Part shown: positions 24,005 through 35,400 of the stretch, piece by piece
How the letters are laid out: each line of letters starts with the position of its first letter
How positions within the stretch are numbered: the stretch's first letter is position 1
Source of the DNA: Vitrella brassicaformis
Lineage: Eukaryota > Sar > Vitrellaceae
Direction of reading: 5' to 3'
DNA length: 64,000 nt
Assembly: GCA_001179505.1 (NCBI GenBank)
Contig: CDMY01000464.1
Location: 1-64,000, forward strand
The notes under the pieces: model-generated
The model's input: only the letters and a program-made list of their open reading frames with translations
What the model was told of the DNA's origin: nothing
Database searches by the model: none
Program-made: the position numbers and the translations under genes

Positions 24005-25260
24005 CAAGTTGTCCACACATCCTCTCCGTCAGTATCCAGTGAATGTGTGTGTGTGTGTGTGTGCCTGGTTGGTTGAGTCTGACGTCGGACCGATCGTCGG
24101 CTGGGTCGTCGGGATTTACTACTGTCCAACGACACAATTCAGAACCTGATATTGAAGACGCACGCACACACGCTCGTCGTCCGTCCGTCTATCGGCCGGC
24201 CGGTATTGTTGCTTCCGTGGACTGAGTGAGTATACGCGCCTGTAGCGTCGTGCGATTTTAGTGTTTCGATGGTGACTGTCGACTGAGCCGTCACCGACAG
24301 CAAACCCGCACACTCACACGTACCTGCACAAGGACAGAAGACCATCCGCTACGCCTTTGTATCAACATGGTTTCTCCTGCTGGTGCACCGACCAGGGCTG
24401 GGCTGCCTCTGCAGGGCTACCGTGTCCAGGAAACGAACCGTCTTGGCATACTTCCTGCACACACAGACCAGACCCCCACTCACACTCACGCACCAACACA
24501 CACACACACACACACATCTGCCAATATCTTTACTGCACTGCACCTGTCGTCGAAGTTGAGTATGACAAACTCGGATGGCGGGGTGGGCGACTCCCCGGGA
24601 GGGTCAAACAGACGGGGGGAGGGATGGGTGCCGCTCAGGTCCACACAGTAGGACGGCGGCCGGCTGCTGCTGTCTGTCTGCCCGCTCAGACTGCCTGCGT
24701 CGGGTGTGGCCGCGAGATACGGCTGTGGCTCGCTGCATGACCGGATGCCGATCTGCAACACCAACAGAACAGCGGCGAACAGACTGAATGATTGGCGCTT
24801 AGCGTCCGTCCACCCATTATATTATATTGATGGCTGGCCCACCTACCTTTGTGCGATAGAAGAGGTGCTCGTGGAAGACCTGCTCCTTCCCCCGCGATGC
24901 ATCCTTCTCCCTTCCACGCCCCTCTACGCCGCCCACATGACCGGTCCAGCCGTCAGCCGCCGACCGCCCCTCCCACCTGCCCCTGCCGCCCCGCTCCACA
25001 TCCCAGTTTCCTATACCAGCGGGGGATGGTCCCGATGGGCCTGCAATCGTGTTCGGCATGCTAGGCAGCGGCCGTCTGTAGCTCGGCTGGTGTGTGTCGT
25101 CGCCATTGAGGGTGGGGATGGGTGGCTCATCCGCCGGTTTGTTGTGTGTGACGCCGTTGAGCCTTGGCTGTCGGTCTGGAAGTGTGGTGGATGAAGGGCG
25201 GAGCCGGGTGCTGTCCTGGGCGGCCTCGCGAGCTCTGTCCACGGGAATGTGGCCTGCCAT
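18783..25260 (-). CDS. TUBGCP2: Gamma-tubulin complex protein 2 (GCP2/Spc97)
   Basis: The ATG is at 25260-25258 and the stop TGA at 18785-18783. It spans roughly 20 exons. Diagnostic GCP2 blocks, reading 5' to 3' on the minus strand, are: QEAVLLEDILFVLMGRQGTYI near 23250; VENVTNLCTFHRSVCAFVE near 22830; an ALCAAMQTLLGEYQ exon at 22590-22640; LWFLMQPARETMQMLH near 22400; ASEPLFDMLTKWLYHG then DDPYDEFFI near 21900-22040; RYWERKFVLDD with ILETGKYLNVL near 21640-21840; WQLLDLKGRLLSVKHFFLLDK near 21350; LKYELIFRHLLFCKFVERKL near 20360; MLHFCRNYVYYFTVEVLEPQW near 20100; and LLTRIDFNSFYSSYF at the end. GCP2 with GCP3 forms the core of the gamma-tubulin small complex that nucleates microtubules. The Ser/Pro-rich N-terminal 140 residues are lineage-specific. 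Introns carry long CA/TG tracts and two hairpins listed separately. Confidence 0.92.
22088..22190. repeat. 27-bp perfect inverted repeat (hairpin) in a GCP2 intron
   Basis: Positions 22088-22114 (CATACACACATGCAATGCAC...) are the exact reverse complement of 22164-22190, with a 49-base spacer of CAGACAGA and TG repeats. Stem complementarity stops exactly at both ends. It lies between GCP2 exons. Confidence 0.95.
23099..23157. repeat. (TG)n / (CA)n back-to-back microsatellite hairpin
   Basis: A 23-base GT run (23099-23121) and a 27-base CA run (23131-23157) are separated by nine bases (CCGTCCGAG). The two arms are fully complementary, so this GCP2 intron can fold into a stem of over 20 bp. Confidence 0.95.
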
Positions 25261-25591
25261 GACGGAATAGTGGACAGGCGATGGATGGATAGCTGAGAGC
25301 AGGTGAGAGCTACGAGGTGAGGCGGATCTTTGTCGAAGGAATCGGGAAGATCAGCTCAAAAGATCTTCCAATCAGCCATCCTCAGGCTACGTGGCTGGTT
25401 CGTGTCGTCCTTTCCTCCTTGTTCTGTTTTTCTCGTCCCTTGTGTCCGCACGGATGCCGGAAACCCTAAACCCTAAACCCTGCAACGCAATGCAGCGTGG
25501 TTCTTCCTTATGGTCTGGAACGTGATTTGACGGCCCGTTGCACTGCACCTTTGCCGAGCCCCCGACCCCTTCTGCCGTAGAGCCCTCGCCC
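25261..25591. promoter_or_regulatory. Divergent promoter with three telomere-type units (telo-box)
   Basis: The 331 bp between the GCP2 ATG (minus) and the next gene's ATG (25592, plus) contain AAACCCT repeated three times at 25461-25481. This is the plant/chromerid-type telomere unit. In plants the same sequence in promoters (telo-box) marks genes of growing cells. Here it could be regulatory or a scar of break repair; the sequence alone does not decide. Confidence 0.6.
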
Positions 25592-28285
25592 ATGTCATTC
25601 CACTCGTCCACTGCTCCCGCAGAGTCGGGACACCCGTACCACTCCTCTGCCGTGGCCCCTCAGGCCAGTCTAGCACCGCCTGACATCGCATTCTTCGCAC
25701 AGGAGTCGACAGCCACAGCCGGGAGGAAGAAAAAGAAGAACAACAGTAAGGCCGCCAAGGGGCTTGACGAGAAGAGGCAATACAAGAGGCGGGGCGTCCC
25801 GCAGTTCTTCAACCCCCGCATCCAGAAGGTCTTCGTTGATGCGGACGGATGTAAGCGTACCAGCACGAGAAGGGAAGAAGGAGGGAAGAGGACGCGTGTG
25901 AACCTGCGGCGGAGCGGATGCATGCATCTTCTGTGGTGCAGGTTTGCAGCACTTCCACGGTTTGGGGAAGAGCCAGGGTTACGTGAAGGTGGCGCGTAGT
26001 CTGTGTGGCGGGGGAACGTTGCTCAAGTGTAGCTGCGAGAGGATGTGGGGCGTCTGCAGGAGCCAGGTGGAGGGCCACCCCGGACTGCACTCCGTCATCC
26101 GCGGCGCACTCAGGCACACAGACTGTGCCAACTTCCCTCTGGAGGAATTCTACAGGGAAGGTCGGCCATGGATGGGAGGGACAACACACATGGGCAAGAC
26201 GAGGTATGCATTGCATTGATTAATGTGTGTGTGTAGCTGCGCTGATGTGGGCCGAGTCGGCTCAGAGCAACCATGTGCGTCTGCTGCTGGTGACGGCCGA
26301 GAGTTTCCTGAGGGACTTCGAGGGGGGCCACCAGGCGTACATGTTGCTCCTCCCCTGCCCCGAGTGCAGCAGCATCGTGCGGCCTACAGACGACATGTCC
26401 TGCCCCGTCTGCGACGAACATGTAAGCCGACAGACGGAAAGAGACGCTGATAATCCCCTCCATCCATCCATCCATCCTCTTCTTCTTTGTCTGCTCCTTC
26501 TCTCAGCTGCCGCCTCGCAGTGTGTTCCTCCAGACCGCCATCCTGAGCACCAACCCTCCCCGGCCGCTCCAATCGGCCCCGGTTAACACCACACTCCAGC
26601 CCGGCCCGGCCCCTGCCCCCCCTGACTCGCCTGCGTCGTCTAGCCCCAGCCACGAGTCACCGTCATACCCACACCAGCACCAGCAGGGGCCGTACGCGGC
26701 CGTTCCGGGTCCGCCATCGCACATGGGATGGGGAGTGGGCGTGGGAGGGCTGCAGGAGGGGGACATCAAGGGCGAACATGAGGCGGGACCTAGCAAACGT
26801 GAGAAAGACGCCGAGAAACTCATCCCATCTGTGTATGCACGTGTGTGACGCGTGTGCACATCTTATCATCTGCAGGTCTTGCCGGGTGTCCTTGTGACCG
26901 AGGTTTGTCGGTGTCTAGCCAGTTGTCGTCTATCGGATCCATATCCAACAACGCAAGCACTGTGGTCCGTCATTGAGACACGCACGGCCCCCGAGACCCA
27001 TATGCATGTTGTGTCCTTGCTTCAGCCGTCGGGATCTACGAATTCCGGCGGCCACCCTCAGCCCGACGGAGCGCCGTCACGGCAGCGACTCCTGTACATC
27101 AACCCAGGAACCATCAACCCATCTGGGGTGAGCAGAAGACAAGACACACCGGTGTTCTTTTCTCTCTTCACGTCTTCTGTCTGTGTGCATATGTGTGTGT
27201 GTGTCAGGGCGAGGTAGTGATATGTGTGAAGAAGGACATCAAGCCCGACGCGTATGACCAGGTGCTCATCCACCTCGTCTCCACCAACGGACAAGTCGTC
27301 ACACTCAGGTGAACTAGCCTGACAAAACACCCACCATTCTAATGATGCGACTTTCTCTGTCATGTCGCCCTCCCTCAGACCCAAGGGCATCCGTAAGGAG
27401 CGCAAGCTGAGCGTGCAGATCCCCGCCCTGCCCGCGGCAGACTACGACGTCCGGCTGGCGTATGGGTGCAAGGTGCTGCACGGGGCCATTCCGCTGGGTG
27501 TGCGGGACAACTCGGACTCCGAAGGCTGTAGCGAGGAGGGCGACCGATTCGTCCCAGACGAGCAGCCGGCGTGCGTGCCTCCTGACCGGTATCTCTTCTC
27601 CCCATCTGCGTCGGCCCCGTCGTATGCGGACCCGTCGCGCGTCAAGGCCGAGATGATGAGGCCGCCTCCAGTGCCTTTGGGCGTCCTGAACATCCCTCCT
27701 CCCTCCCACTGGCCCCACCCGGCCCCCCACATCGCAACCCACGGCCCAATGGGTGAGGAGATGGACTCCAAGCCGCCGAGGCTCGACCTCTCGTCCGAGT
27801 CGAGCAATGAGCCCACACCGAAGATGGCGAATGCGCGGAGCATGATGCCCATGCAGCGCAGGGCTTTCCGGCCGTGGGTAGGAGGGACGTCGGGGATGCC
27901 TCCGGGCATGGTTGAGGGTGCTCGTGCCGTCATGGAAGAGCTCAAGAGGGAGGGGTTCCTGGGGATAGAGGGAATGGGGCTGCACCAGGGGGGACGCAAC
28001 AGCGCTGAGGACGACTTCGAACGGAGTGAGCGGCCCACAATAAGACACACACGCGACAGCCATCTGCATGTGCCATTGCCCTTGTGTGTGTTTTCAGGTG
28101 TGTGGCGGAGTGCGTCCGAAGGGTACCAGCACGACGCCCACTCCATGCAGTGTGACGATCCCGAGCCGATGGGGCTGCAGCCAGACGCCGCGATGCTGCC
28201 GAACCTACCCCCACCACCGTCCCTCTTCGACCCACACGCAGCCCCATTTGGCCTCCCGCCGCTGAATGACATGGACTGCAGCTGA
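25592..28285 (+). CDS. Unrecognised protein with Cys-rich domain, zinc ribbon and IPT-like domain
   Basis: ATG 25592 (MSFHSSTAPA) to TGA 28283-28285. The N-terminal exon has a lysine cluster (RKKKKNNSKAAKG) and RRGVPQFFNPRIQKVF. Next comes a conserved-looking segment with KVARSLCGGGTLLKCSCERMWGVC (about 25985-26070) and DCANFPLEEFY. The following exon has a likely zinc ribbon, CPECSSIVRPTDDMSCPVCD, near 26357-26420. After a Pro-rich linker, about 27085-27470 reads LLYINPGTINPSGGEVVICV...QVLIHLVSTNGQVVTL..KLSVQIPALPAADYDVRLAYG, which has the strand pattern of an IPT/TIG or other Ig-like domain. The tail is Pro/Met-rich and acidic. A nuclear DNA- or chromatin-binding role is a guess from the basic patch, zinc ribbon and IPT-like fold. 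No family name can be given. Confidence 0.6.
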
Positions 28286-28940
28286 CGGGATTTTTCCCGT
28301 TGCTGCAGTGAGGCCAAGACACACCTCGGCAGCTGAGTCTGTCGTGAGTGGGGTTAACTGCATCGATGTTGTCTTTTGATATGACTGTGAATTGCTCGCG
28401 GCTAAGTCGTCTCGCCGAAGCCTTAGCCTTCGGATTGCCTTTTCTTTCTGCCATACCGTGTGTGTGAAGGGCTGGGGACGGTGGGGAGGAGATGGTCTCA
28501 GAGAGACGAATGCACGGCTGCGTGTAAGTAGATAAAGCACAACAGACTGTAGTGGGCAAGGTGCATAAGGGTGGCTGGCAGAGACCGCTGCACGAATCGC
28601 ATAAGCTGCTGAACAAGGGAACCGAGTGGCAGGAAGCTGCAGGATACACTGCACGCATCTTGACAACCGTTAATTTCACTGGGACAGTTATGCAATGAAT
28701 TCGATCCTTCTGTTGCGAGCTTGACCTGCGAATTCCTGCTTGGCGCGTGACGTCACTGGACGTCAGCTGACAGCGATCAGACGCAGCCATATTTCCAGCT
28801 CAGAGCTTTCGACAAGCAAGATCTGTTGCTCTCGTGCCTTCCTCGCTTCACGCCAGTCAGCTGTTGCTGTGCTCTGATCCCCCTCTCGCCTCTGCACCCG
28901 CCGCCCCCCTTCACTCGTTTCCACTCAGCTATCTTCATCC
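28286..28940. other. Intergenic region upstream of the dynamin-like gene
   Basis: This 655-bp stretch holds the 3' flank of the Zn/IPT gene and the presumed dynamin promoter. It includes a TGACGTCA-like palindromic pair near 28749-28765 (GACGTCACTGGACGTCA). No gene is seen. Open frames on the minus strand here are antisense to both neighbours and lack family features. Confidence 0.5.
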
Positions 28941-31900
28941 ATGGCGTACTACGAAGTCTGCTCCACTGACGCTCACTGCAAGCGCACATTGCAGACACGA
29001 CTGGATGCCATCGAGGAGGTCCGCGGGGTGCTGGAGAGTGAAGGCATCGAGGTGCCCGGTGTTGTCGTATGCGGTAGGGAGGCTGCAAGGTGGAAGATGG
29101 GAGGATAACAACAGGTCACGGCTCGGTGTTGTGTGCGTCTGTGTGTCACTTCTTACTCACGGCAGGTGATCAGTCTGCGGGCAAGTCGTCGGTGTTGGAG
29201 CGCATCATGGGGGTGCCCTTCCCGCGAGCACAGGGGTGACCACTGCAGTGCACTGCACTGCACAGATGGGTGGCCTGTGCACTTGCTGGCCTTCTTCTAT
29301 CTGTGTGACCGCACAGGACCTGCACCAAGACGCCGACGATTCTGATGGGCGAGACCGACGCATCTGCCGACGGGGTCAGCGTGTGGGTGTCACTCAAGGA
29401 GGACATCACCGACGCTGAGGAGTTGAACGACATCAAGGACATCGGGAACAAGATCACCGAGCTGACGGACGACCTCGTCCGGCAAGAGGGCAGCGCCATC
29501 GTCAACCGGCCCATCTACGTAACCCAGTGCAGCGGGCAGCAGCTCTGTTGGTCTTGTCTTCGTCCATCTCTGCTGTGCGGTGTGTGTGCGTAGGTGCGGA
29601 TCCGTGGCAAGAATGTGCCGACTCTCACCGTCACCGATCTTCCTGGCCTGCTGTACAACAAGAAGGGCGACGAAAACATCCACGCCGAGGTCGTGGCGAT
29701 GGTCAACGAGTACATCGAGAAGGAGAAGACAGTCATCCTCTGTGTCGTGCCGGCGGGCGGCGACTTCCTGTCCACATCAGAGGTGCGTCGGGCAGGCACA
29801 CGTGCACCCATAAGGGTAGCTGCACACTTTGTGTTGTCTTCAGGCCATCAAGTTGGCCAAGGACGTTGACCCGGAGCGCCATAGGACCATTGTGGTCGTC
29901 ACCAAAACCGACAAGATCGAGCCCGGCGAGGAGGGTCGTCATTTCCTCAAGTCCATCAAGCAAGGCCAGGACGAGATCGGCGGCAAGAAGCTCAAGTGCA
30001 TCGCCCTCCGCAACAGAAAGCCAGATGAGGTACGGCAGACGATACACGGTGTCATGCATGGACAATTGTGTGCGCAGATCGTCCTGGACATTGACGCTGA
30101 GCAAGAGGAGGCGGCCTTCTTCGAGCGGCATCCGGACCTGTGCAAGCTGCTCAGTGAAGAGTGGGGCATCACGACGCTCGTCAAGCGCATCACCGACATA
30201 CAGGTCGTCTACGTGGACGAGTTCATGAAGGACATCAAGGGGAAACTCACCGAGAGTAAGTTAAGCACACCAGGGCGGATGATGAGGGGACCACAGCGGC
30301 TCCTGTGTCGGGTGTGTGTGTATCGTCAATCAGAGATTGAGTCGGTGACTGCTAAGCTGGCCACGCTGCGGCCTCCGTGTGTTGACATCAAGGACAAGAA
30401 CCGCTGCATGAACGACATCCTCATCGAGCTCGACCAGCTCCTCAAGCAGGTCAGACACCTGACTCCCACACGTCCGCACCACCGGACTCATCAGATCTGC
30501 CTTGTGATGTTTGTTGTCCAGCGAGGTTCTATCCGGCTGAGTGATGGAGATGACCGCGACTCGATTCAGTATGGCCTTCGTGAGCGTCTTGAGGACTACG
30601 CAAAAAGAATGAAGAATATCGACATCAACTTCTTCACAGAAGACATTTACAAACAGGTACGTACAAACAGAGGCACATCCCATATAGACACAGCCACGGA
30701 CACGTTGCGGCCAGGTGCTTGACCGTCTGGAGCGTTGTTGTGGGTTCGATGCGCCGCCCGAGCTGCCGCATCCAGATGTGTTCCAGGAGATGTATGTGGA
30801 CGCTTTCGAGCGCAAGCTGCAGGTCGAACACTACTCGCGCATCCTCGCGGAACACGCCTGCGGATTCATCAAGGTGGGCCAGCAGCATCCACACTCGGGA
30901 GGGAGATAATGGCAACCAGTAAGTATGCGCTTTCGTGTCAGTCTGAGTTGGACATTCTTGTCGAAAGCGTTGCTGATGCGTTCCCTTCATTCGTCGATGC
31001 ACTCCAGGTGAACGCAGCGTGCCTTCTTATGGGCATGGAGAAGTGCGTGTCTGTCTGTCTGTCTGTGTGTGTGTGTGTGTGTGTGCAGGGCAAGATAGCG
31101 TCGCTGCTAGACAGCAAGAAGCAGGAGGTGCTGTCCGCCATCGGATCGCTCATCCGCAGCCAGGGGGCCGTCTTTACTGCCAACCAAGTCTACAGCGAGG
31201 TAGGATCTTCTAAGGCTGCGCAGACGAGCCCCTCTTTGCCTGATGGGTCGCCCTTGCCCGCTGCAGATGGTCCAGAAGGGCCTGGCTGGTGTGCTGTCGG
31301 ACAACCACTTCTGGACCAACACCAGGATCGGGCGGAAGATGTCGATGAAGGTCTACAAGCAATCCAACCAGCCCATCCTCTTCAATCAGCTGAATGAGTG
31401 GTGGAACATGGGCCGCAAGTACCAGAGTGCCGTGACAATTCAGGTGTCGCTACACTTCTACGTGACCACGATGCTCGACCGTGTGGCCGACGACGTGGCC
31501 CTCATGGTGAGTGATGCTTTATTCTTTGTTGGCGTGTGTGGATTTGTGATGCTTTGATGGCTTGTATTGTGCTGGTTGGTCGCAGGTGCATCGGTTCCTG
31601 TATGCCGATCTGCGTGACACCTTCCTCACCGACATGCTCGTCGCATTCAGGTGTGACTAGATACATACCAGAGTGTGGCTCACTTGAGTGTCTCTGTCCA
31701 TATGTTTGGTGCTCATCTGTTCTGTCCAGGGACGACAGTTTGGTTGACGAGTGCATGGAGATGGAGCACTCGAAGCGACAGGCATACGAACTGACGAGCT
31801 GGTCAGCAGCAGCGGCCGTCAAGAGGATCTGCCACACACGGCGTGGAGGATGTACTGTGTGTGTGTATTGCAGGAAGAAGGACGAGCTGATCAAGGCCAT

Positions 31901-31961
31901 GATGACCCTGAGCGCGTCGGCTCCTTCGGCAGACAGCCTCACCAGACAGCGAGGCGCATAG
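28941..31961 (+). CDS. Dynamin-like large GTPase
   Basis: ATG 28941 (MAYYEVCSTD) to TAG 31959-31961. The G1 P-loop GDQSAGKSSVLE is formed across the intron ending at about 29164. The switch I threonine region TCTKTPTIL lies near 29319-29345, G3 DLPG near 29637 and G4 VTKTD near 29899. The bundle and stalk follow: QIVLDID..FFERHPDLCKLL, LVKRITDIQVVYVDEFMKDI, the middle-domain exon RMKNIDINFFTEDIYKQ and MYVDAFERKLQVEHY. A GTPase-effector-like C-terminus has FYVTTMLDRVADDVALMVHRFLYADLRDTF, then RDDSLVDECMEME. No pleckstrin-homology or proline-rich domain is visible, so it resembles Mx-type or apicomplexan/algal dynamin-related proteins rather than endocytic dynamin. It should hydrolyse GTP and sever or remodel membranes; the target organelle is unknown. 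About 14 introns. Confidence 0.9.
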
Positions 31962-32404
31962 ATAGACAACCACAACACACAGCAGAGGCGGCCGTGTTTT
32001 TGAGCGGCCGTGTTTTTGGGCCTCTTGCTGAAGTTTTGTACATACGTTGGCAACTACTGCGTGTACTAGATAGATGTGTCGGGTGCGGTGCGTGTGTCCC
32101 TTTTTTTCCTCGATGCATGGTGCTGATGCAGGCAGGTAGACGTCATTAGTGCGTCCTCAACTTGACTGCTGTGGCTCTTTGATTGATGTCGTTGCTTTGC
32201 ATGCGCTGGGCGTTCTGCTGCATGTGTGGCAACAGTGTATATTTGTGGCGGGTGGAGGGAAATCTGAGCGCTTTTGTGGATGTTCGTGTGTGTGCTGGGG
32301 CAAGCTGCTTTATGATCATGGGAGACTTAGTCGCATCAAATGAAGGTCACACGGCTGCTTACGCATCGTGTTACCATCCATCCGTCTTTCCAACAGCTCC
32401 TCAG
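31962..32404. other. Convergent 3' intergenic region
   Basis: This stretch separates the ends of the dynamin-like and METTL13-like genes (443 bp). It contains a direct repeat TGAGCGGCCGTGTTTTTG/GGGCC at about 31990-32020 and no plausible gene. Confidence 0.55.
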
Positions 32405-35400
32405 TCACGATCCCAGCTCTTCATTGTCACCACACGACAAGACACGAAATCGACCCCGCCACACCGATGCATCCAGCCAATCGATACACACGTCCTCTTC
32501 AGCGGCCGCACCATCATTGTCACCCCCTCCCTCTCCCTCTTCCCCCGCTGCCACCGTCGGCCCCGCCCTCCGTTTGGGCAGCAGGAGTTTCATCCGATTG
32601 TACAGCGCATCACCACTCGTCACGCGAATGTCGTCGCCCTCACTCCCCACACCCTTCCTGCTGCCCTTCCGCCTCTGGGGTGATGCAGCAGATGGTCCCT
32701 CGCTCCCCTGATGGTCTGTCTGGCACAGCAGCACCTCGTTGATGTCCTCTGGCACCCGGAACTGCACCACGTGGGGGAAAACGGCACAAAGGGAGCGGTG
32801 GGCGTTCTGCCGTGCCGTGACCGATCGGGTGACTAGGTTGATGGCGAGCAGGCCACCGGGGAGCAGGCGGCTCGCGAGCTGCTGCAGGAAGACCGGCTGC
32901 AGGACCTCGCTGGGTGGGCATGTGAGGTGGCTGTCTGGCTGGTTGGTGTTGATGTCCACTATGATGATGTGCTGCAGTGCGGGGCACACGCGGCTCAGCT
33001 CGGAGGTCGATACCATCGCCAAAGCATCGCCGATCATATATTCCACTCTGTTGGCCGGTGCCGGTGGATCTGCCGGCTTCTCTTGGGCTGCTGCGGCCTC
33101 GGCTGGTTCGGCAGCAGAGTCATTGCCGGTGTTGGTGTGGCCGTCTGTGTCTTTGGTGAGGACCTTCTGCATGACGGCCTGCACCGTCTGGCTCGCCAGG
33201 TGGGAGGCCTCAGCAATGTTCTCTTCGGGCGACTTCATCGGCATGCCCTCAAAGCCGAAATGCTGCACACACGAAAAGTAAGCAGTGAGGCACATGTGTG
33301 AGGACGTGTGTGTGTAAAAGTAACGGCAGACTGACCTGTTTGGCCATCTGCAGGACTTTCTCGTCGTTGTCGACGCCGATAATGTGCACACCCCATCCCC
33401 AATACGAGCACAAGGCAGACAGAGTCGACGCCAGGATGCCAGCACCCAGGCCGAGTATGGTCACACGCAGCCTGGGCTGCTCGTTGGCCGTGAAGGCAGA
33501 TGAGGGCGCCGTGGGGTCGTCGAGCAGCGACGAAGGGGAGCTGGCCGGCGATGCGTTGAGTTCCAGCAGCCATGAGGGCGGGAGGCAGGCCAGGCCCACT
33601 ATGATGGCCTCGTGGTACCTGCAGGTGGGGTGGAGGAAGTTGAACCGGAACGGCTGGGGGGCATCGGTTGTGGCGTCGTCAACCTGTGGCTCCTCGGACG
33701 GCTGTGGCTGTGGCTGTGACGACTTCTTCTTGCGCGAGCCGCGGCCACCCCTGCAGCCAAGCAGCCAGTGATCGGTGCACCAGACCAGCGCATGTGTGTG
33801 TGGTGCTGTCACGTACCTTCGTTTCGGTGAGGTCCGCCGTGCGGATGGTTCATCGTCCGTCTTGGTCCAGACCTCATATAGCACCTCCGACTGCACCGTG
33901 CCAGGATTGCAGGCAAACACCATCTGCACACACAACACACACAGGTAGGTAGGACAAAATGCTATGGCTACTTCTCTACTCCTCCTTAATCTACCTGTCT
34001 GGCAAAGGACTTCCAGCTCATTGCTGGCTGCGCCGCGTTGGCCTCTCTGCGGCTGCGATATCGCTTTGTGCCCTCGGGCTCGATGCGCACGTCACGGACC
34101 AAGATGCGTCCGGCGTGCTTGGACATCACCTCTGCCACGGGTGTGGAGGTGTCGGTCTCGCTGCCTAGAGTCATGATCTTGGGGGCCTCCTCCTGACCAA
34201 GCGGACAATTGGATATTTTGTCTCTGTGTGTGTGTGTGTGTGTGTTCTGTGTGTTGTGTGGTGCGGGCGTACTGATGTGGACGGGAGGACGAGCTCTCTG
34301 AAGAAGGGCTGCAGCTCGGCCTTGACGTCGTCCATGGAGGGGGTGTGGTGGGACGAGTCACACATCCCTGTCAGCCAGGCATGGACACACACATGACATG
34401 ACGCGTACGTCTAAGGTATCCGTCTGTGAGCGATGGATTGGCTGGTCGGTTGCCTACCCACCGAAGGTGGTGACAAGAAGCCGCTTGACGTAAACTTGAG
34501 AGGCCAACTGCACCACAACACGCACACGCACACGCAAAGAGATAGACACAGCTAAGCTCCTCTGCTGGCCGTGCCGTATATATTGTGGGTTGTTTGCCTT
34601 GCCTGGCTGGGCTGGCTGTGTGACTGACCTCCTGGCTGCCCTCTGGTGTCGAAAACATCCACTCATTCTCGCGACCCTGATGTGAGGGATTCACACAACA
34701 GACAGACAACATGCATGACATGGCATGACCCATCCATACGTGGCCGGCCGGCCTGGGTACCCGTGGCACAATGATGACGGCCGACGTGTTCTTTCTCTTC
34801 ATCGAGTGCTGGGGGTTGTCGAACACAGCTATGTGGTACTTGGCAGAGATGTCATACACCTCGCCACCACCGCCGTCAGACTGCCGTGCCGCTGCTGCTG
34901 TGGCCGGCGGGGGCTTGTTGGGGGCAGATGAAGATGAGGATGACCCTCCTGCTGCTGCTGTGCGTGGTGGGATGAGGTTGATGACCTCGTACTGTCCCGG
35001 CCTGTAGGTAGCGATGGTCTCCTTCCACACACGATGCTTGTTGATCTCCAAGACATGCTCTGAGGCCCCCACATGCACACGTCAGTATAAGCAGGCAGGA
35101 GAGAAGGGGAGACTCGTGCATCCACTCACTCACTCACTGGGCAGCTCGAATATCGACGTGTCTTGCAATGGCTCCATGGCGCTCTCAGGTCCATCCTTGC
35201 CGGCCGGGCCCTCTCCATTCTGGTGCTGCTGCTCCGCCGCCATGCTCTCGGGGTAGATGGCGCACTTGGCAACCTTTACCGACTTATCATTTCTGAGCAA
35301 ACGAACAGCGACAGACATCCGCATTCGGCCTCTCTGCTATCATTCTCTCTCACCCAGATGCTGTTTGCGGCATTTTCTGGAAGATCAGCATGAAGGGCTG

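Noticed and set aside
28300-28790. Minus-strand frames of 150-280 codons upstream of the dynamin-like gene
   Set aside because: They run antisense through the Zn/IPT gene's end, with GC-driven openness and no domain or splice logic.
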